A stretch of DNA of 26,470 bases, from NCBI GenBank assembly GCA_904502055.1, contig CAJGDZ010000005.1:1-26470 (forward strand), in the 5' to 3' direction. How positions within the stretch are numbered: the first letter of the stretch is position 1; every line of letters begins with the position of its first letter. The notes beneath the pieces are model-generated. The model was not told the origin of the DNA. It did not search any database and saw nothing but the letters and a program-made list of their open reading frames with translations. Positions 23,519-26,470 of this stretch are shown piece after piece. The stretch comes from an uncultured Clostridia bacterium (GTDB lineage Bacteria; Bacillota; Clostridia; Oscillospirales; CAG-272). Made by a program: the position numbers and the translations under genes.

Positions 23519-24553
23519 ATGAATCAACCCAAGGTTATGAAAGAAAGCAAAAATAAGATTCGTGTGGATTTTGAAAGAACACCTCTGAAGGAAAGACTGA
23601 AGGCAAAATTCCTTTCGATGTTTTTCCTGAAAAAGGTGGTTTGGTACATCTTCCGCCTGGTTCTTCTGGTAGGTATTTCCTACATTGTTCTGTTCCCGTT
23701 CTTCTCCAAGATTGCAGGCTCGTTTATGAGCCCTGAGGATTTTGTTGACGTTACGGTACGTCTGATCCCCAAGCACTTTACGCTCAACACCTATCGGGCG
23801 ATCATCGTGGAAAACGGCTTCTTCGAGGCCTTCAAGAACACGCTGGTGCTTTCGCTGTCCGCCGCTATTTTGCAGACCTTCTCGTGCTGCCTTGTCGGTT
23901 ACGGATTGGCAAAGTTCAAGTTCAAGGGTAACAACCTTGTCTTTATTGCGGTGCTCTTTACCATGGTTCTTCCGCATCAGACGCTCAGCTTCTCGTTCAG
24001 TGTAAACTTCACGTACTTCTGGCAGGGATTTTTCGGACTTCTTCACGCCATTCACTTGGTGCCCGACAAGCTCGCTACCGGTCTGAACCTGATCAACACA
24101 CACTGGCCGATGGCACTGCTTTCGGCTACGGCGCTGGCGTTCAAGAACGGTCTGTATATCTTCCTCTTCAGACAGTTCTTCCGCGGTGTTCCGGATGAGC
24201 TTGAGGAGTCGGCGTATATCGACGGCTCGGGCGTATTCCGTACTTACTTCCAGATCATTCTTCCGCTTTCCGTTCCGACGATGATCACGGTGTTCCTGTT
24301 CTCGTTCTGCTGGCAGTGGACCGACGACTTCTACACCAATCTCTTCTACACGGTAGCGAGAATGAAGCTGATGCCCAGCATCGTTTCGATTCCTTCGTCG
24401 CTGATGCTCGGCTATGCCGGACAGAATCTGTTTGACGCGGCGATCAAGAATACCGCAGGTATTCTGATCATTCTTCCGCTTGTCATTCTGTACGTATTCT
24501 GTCAGAGATACCTCGTTCAGGGTATTGAGCGTTCGGGTCTTACGGCAGACTAA
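23519..24553 (+). CDS. Carbohydrate ABC transporter permease, MalG/UgpE type (second pair)
   Basis: Permease of 344 aa and partner of the preceding one, longer than the 291-aa MalG-type protein of the first pair. A basic N-terminal extension of ~40 residues precedes the first helix (LVLLVGISYIVLFPFFSKIA). Then come SFMSPEDFVDVTVRLIPKHF, the expected loop, and the EAA loop EESAYIDGSGVFRTYFQIIL. The middle region has an extra aromatic segment (NFTYFWQGFFGLLHAIHLVP) not seen in the first pair. AAGGAGG precedes the ATG at about seven bases. Last gene of the operon, followed by tandem hairpins. Confidence 0.92.
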   Translation: MNQPKVMKESKNKIRVDFERTPLKERLKAKFLSMFFLKKVVWYIFRLVLLVGISYIVLFPFFSKIAGSFMSPEDFVDVTVRLIPKHFTLNTYRAIIVENGFFEAFKNTLVLSLSAAILQTFSCCLVGYGLAKFKFKGNNLVFIAVLFTMVLPHQTLSFSFSVNFTYFWQGFFGLLHAIHLVPDKLATGLNLINTHWPMALLSATALAFKNGLYIFLFRQFFRGVPDELEESAYIDGSGVFRTYFQIILPLSVPTMITVFLFSFCWQWTDDFYTNLFYTVARMKLMPSIVSIPSSLMLGYAGQNLFDAAIKNTAGILIILPLVILYVFCQRYLVQGIERSGLTAD

Positions 24554-24586
24554 TCTACGGTTACGTAGGATATTCTACAAGCATAA

Positions 24587-24622
24587 AAACAACGCCTTGG
24601 CCATTTGGCCAAGGCGTTGTTT
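24587..24622 (+). terminator. First of two tandem terminators after the transport operon
   Basis: Perfect 16-bp inverted repeat AAACAACGCCTTGGCC / GGCCAAGGCGTTGTTT with loop ATTT. The U-tract is short (GTTT), but the stem is very stable and symmetrical, so it can act on both strands. Confidence 0.8.
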
Positions 24623-24629
24623 GATAAAG

Positions 24630-24660
24630 AAAGGCCGCCGACGTTTGTCGGCGGCCTTTT
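24630..24660. terminator. Second tandem terminator, probably bidirectional
   Basis: Perfect 13-bp inverted repeat AAAGGCCGCCGAC / GTCGGCGGCCTTT with loop GTTT, followed by a further T. It lies between the convergent transport operon and the minus-strand membrane-protein gene, whose stop is six bases away. Confidence 0.85.
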
Positions 24661-24665
24661 GCGTG

Positions 24666-25349
24666 TCAGAGTTTTTTTGGTAGAGCTGATTTCTGTGCCC
24701 ACGCCGCAAGAAGGCGCATGGCGAGGAAGAGAAGAGCACCGTAAAGGACAATGTCCGAGGTGTAGCCGACCACCATCTGCAGAACCTCTCTGCCCGAGGT
24801 GGGGAGACCGAGACCGATGTCATAGATCACACGGCTGATAACTTTGAAAAGAAGGACGGTAAGTGAGGAAAAAAGGAGCGAGCGTTTTATCGAAGCGGTC
24901 AGCCGTATGACCAGCAGGATCACAAGGAGAACGATAAGATACTGCGCCAGCTCGATGGCAAGAGAAAACAACTGCAAGGGGAGCGTGGCGACCATAAATT
25001 CATACTCGGAAACGCGGTCGATGAGCAGCTTTCCCACAAGCGTAAGCCCCGTGCGGTAAAGCGTGACACCTACAGACAAGAACAGGAACGGAATTGCTTT
25101 CAAAAAACCGAATTCCCCTATTAATACAGAAGAAAAGCTGTAAAAAAGTGCGAACGTGAAAAGAGTGAGCAGTGTTTGGAGCAGAGGAAAGATGGCGGCC
25201 AAGAGACTGTCGGCCAAAAGCACGTCGCTCAGCACAATAAATTCCAGCCGTGCCACGGCAAATCGCAGGGTCGCGACCGACAATCCGAGGATCGCCGCGA
25301 TGCCGCAGAGCTTGCGGCGGTAGGTTTTATATTCAAGTTGGGTTTCCAT
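24666..25349 (-). CDS. Polytopic membrane protein of unknown function
   Basis: 227 aa, not recognised. About six hydrophobic segments: one after the N-terminal YKTYRRKL, SLLAAIFPLLQTLLTLFTFA, KAIPFLFLSVGVTLY, LFSLAIELAQYLIVLLVILL, RSLLFSSLTVLLFKVI and IVLYGALLFLAMRLLAAWAQ. There is no signal peptide and no catalytic motif. The ATG at 25349 is preceded by GGGAGGG at suitable distance, and a -10 box lies further upstream, so it is a real gene. It stands alone, convergent with the transport operon and divergent from the M14 peptidase gene. Possibly a small integral membrane or accessory transporter protein; I would not assign more. Confidence 0.75.
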   Translation of the reverse strand: METQLEYKTYRRKLCGIAAILGLSVATLRFAVARLEFIVLSDVLLADSLLAAIFPLLQTLLTLFTFALFYSFSSVLIGEFGFLKAIPFLFLSVGVTLYRTGLTLVGKLLIDRVSEYEFMVATLPLQLFSLAIELAQYLIVLLVILLVIRLTASIKRSLLFSSLTVLLFKVISRVIYDIGLGLPTSGREVLQMVVGYTSDIVLYGALLFLAMRLLAAWAQKSALPKKL

Positions 25350-25372
25350 ATGCCCTCCCGATGTTTTTCTTT

Positions 25373-25378
25373 ATTGTA
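25373..25378 (-). promoter_or_regulatory. Extended -10 promoter element of the membrane-protein gene
   Basis: On the minus strand TG-A-TACAAT gives an extended -10 about 24 bases before the start codon. No good -35 is seen at 16-18 bases. Confidence 0.5.
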
Positions 25379-25479
25379 TCACAAACGGACAAAAAAGAAA
25401 AGGGGTATTTGTAAATTCTTGCCTTTGGCATGAAACGGGCGGCCTATGCATATGGTGGTATAAAAAGGGAGGTGTGCTC

Positions 25480-26415
25480 GTGGGGAATTTTGACAGGGGA
25501 CGTCGCATTTTGAATTTTTCTGAGAATATAGATTACGCAGATATGAAGGAAGTGGTTTCTGTTTTTGCCGAGCGCTACGGCGAGGTAGGGCTCACCACGC
25601 TTGGCACCAGCATTCTCGGGCGGGAGATCCCGATGCTTCAGCTGGGAAACGGGCGAAAAAAGGTGATCTATATTGGCGCGCATCACGGTATGGAGGGAAT
25701 GACGGCGGCGCTTCTTTTGCGCTTTGTCAACGAGTTCTGTGAGCTATACCGCGCGGGGAGCGTGGTGGATAAGGTGCCGATTCGTGCCCTGTTTGAGGCG
25801 CGGAGCATTTACGTGGTGCCCATGCTCAATCCCGACGGCGTGGAGTATGCCGTAAACGGGGTCTCGGAGGATAATCCACTTCGTGAGCGTGTGCTTTCGA
25901 TGAGCGGCGGCAGCGAGAATCTTAGACACTGGCAGGCCAATGCGCGGGGCGTGGATCTTAACCATAACTACGATGCCGGCTTCGCGGAATACAAGGCCGT
26001 GGAACGCGAGCTGGATATTCTTGGCGGCGCACCTTCGCGCTACAGCGGTGAGCATCCTGAGTCTGAGCCCGAGGTGGGCTATCTGTGCAATTTTCTGCGC
26101 TTTTCGGGAGATTTTGAGCTGGCACTCAGTCTGCATACGCAGGGGGAGGAGATCTACTACACAAGTGTGGGCGAGGGGGCTTCGACCCATGAGCGCATCG
26201 GGCGCTATCTGGCGGGGCTTTGCGAATATCGCCTGGCAAAGCCCGAAGGACCTGCGGCCTTTGGCGGCTTTACCGATTGGTTTATTCGTGAGTTTGGCAA
26301 GCCGTCCTTTACCGTGGAGTGCGGTAAGGGGACAAATCCGCTTCCGTTTTCCGACTTCCCGATGACCTACCTCCGCATCCGCAAAATGCTCTTTATGGCG
26401 CCGATGCTGATTTGA
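25480..26415 (+). CDS. M14-family zinc carboxypeptidase, probably gamma-D-glutamyl-diamino acid peptidase type
   Basis: 311 aa. Zinc ligands are seen as H69 and E72 in AHHGMEG and H219 in SLHTQGEEIYY; the catalytic glutamate is E280 in FTVECGKGTNPL. NARGVDLNHNYDAGF is the substrate-binding NxRGVDLN motif. MLNPDGVEYAVNG and the ECGKG ending fit the ENP1/YqgT group that cleaves gamma-D-Glu-diamino acid bonds in peptidoglycan peptides. There is no signal peptide, so it is probably cytoplasmic, used in muropeptide recycling or sporulation. The start is GTG at 25480, because GGGAGG (25467-25472) is seven bases upstream; the in-frame GTG at 25474 is too close. TATAAA with TGG before it (25456-25464) resembles an extended -10 but is very near the start. 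Confidence 0.88.
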   Translation: MGNFDRGRRILNFSENIDYADMKEVVSVFAERYGEVGLTTLGTSILGREIPMLQLGNGRKKVIYIGAHHGMEGMTAALLLRFVNEFCELYRAGSVVDKVPIRALFEARSIYVVPMLNPDGVEYAVNGVSEDNPLRERVLSMSGGSENLRHWQANARGVDLNHNYDAGFAEYKAVERELDILGGAPSRYSGEHPESEPEVGYLCNFLRFSGDFELALSLHTQGEEIYYTSVGEGASTHERIGRYLAGLCEYRLAKPEGPAAFGGFTDWFIREFGKPSFTVECGKGTNPLPFSDFPMTYLRIRKMLFMAPMLI

Positions 26416-26450
26416 AAAATGATAAATTGAAGTTTGTCGGGGGAGGACGA

Positions 26451-26470
26451 GGGGCTCTGCCCCAAACCCC
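26451..26470. repeat. GC-rich palindromic intergenic repeat, cut by the window edge
   Basis: GGGGC-TCT-GCCCC followed by AAACCCC. This form of short palindrome plus AAACCCC is a familiar dispersed intergenic element in Clostridia. Only the first part is visible, preceded by GGGGGAGGACGA. Confidence 0.55.

Noticed and set aside
11193..24553. An ATPase gene for the sugar transporter
   Set aside because: No Walker A/signature pair occurs in this operon; the only ABC ATPase in the window is PotA, whose context is polyamine uptake.
1..26470. CRISPR arrays, transposases, integrases, tRNA or rRNA genes
   Set aside because: No spaced identical repeats, no recombinase motifs, and no tRNA-like cloverleaf or rRNA block was seen on either strand.

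Overview
The window looks like the chromosome of an anaerobic Gram-positive Clostridia-type bacterium (Bacillota), probably an uncultured gut lineage. I infer this from the lipoprotein-type PotD, the potABCD order with 4-base ATGA overlaps, the IscS/IscU pair, strong AGGAGG ribosome sites, sigma-A promoters with extended -10 boxes, and the large DUF5696/YIP1 sugar-transport locus. I cannot assign a species.

Left part (1-8054, minus strand). Transcription runs right to left. A small M50 site-2 protease gene is followed by a polyamine importer operon potA-potB-potC-potD with its own promoter. Closely downstream lie an aminotransferase, trpS and a WecA/TagO-like polyprenyl-phosphate sugar-phosphate transferase. 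A 10-bp hairpin separates potD from the aminotransferase gene.

Middle (8055-11192). Divergent from the protease gene, a sigma-A promoter drives iscS-iscU (Fe-S cluster assembly), closed by a strong terminator. Then comes about 1.1 kb with no credible protein gene but much structure: a likely independent small RNA (10229-10297) with promoter and terminator, two further terminator-like hairpins, a G-quadruplex motif, an inverted repeat, and a direct repeat reaching into the -35 box of the next promoter. The roughly 150-nt leader of the next operon holds a terminator-like hairpin and alternative helices.

Right part (11193-24553, plus strand). One seven-gene operon encodes: a giant secreted multidomain solute-binding protein (1217 aa, no lipobox cysteine); a permease pair; a membrane protein joining an extracellular NHL-type propeller and TPR to a YIP1 membrane domain; a secreted 1195-aa DUF5696 protein with a long coiled coil; and a second permease pair. 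No ATPase is present, so a shared MsmX/UgpC-type ATPase elsewhere probably energises both pairs. I read this as a candidate cell-surface glycan capture, processing and import machine, and it is the most interesting system here. Two tandem hairpins end it.

Far right (24666-26470). A minus-strand polytopic membrane protein of unknown function, a plus-strand M14 zinc carboxypeptidase probably acting on peptidoglycan peptides, and the start of a GC-rich palindromic intergenic repeat at the window edge.
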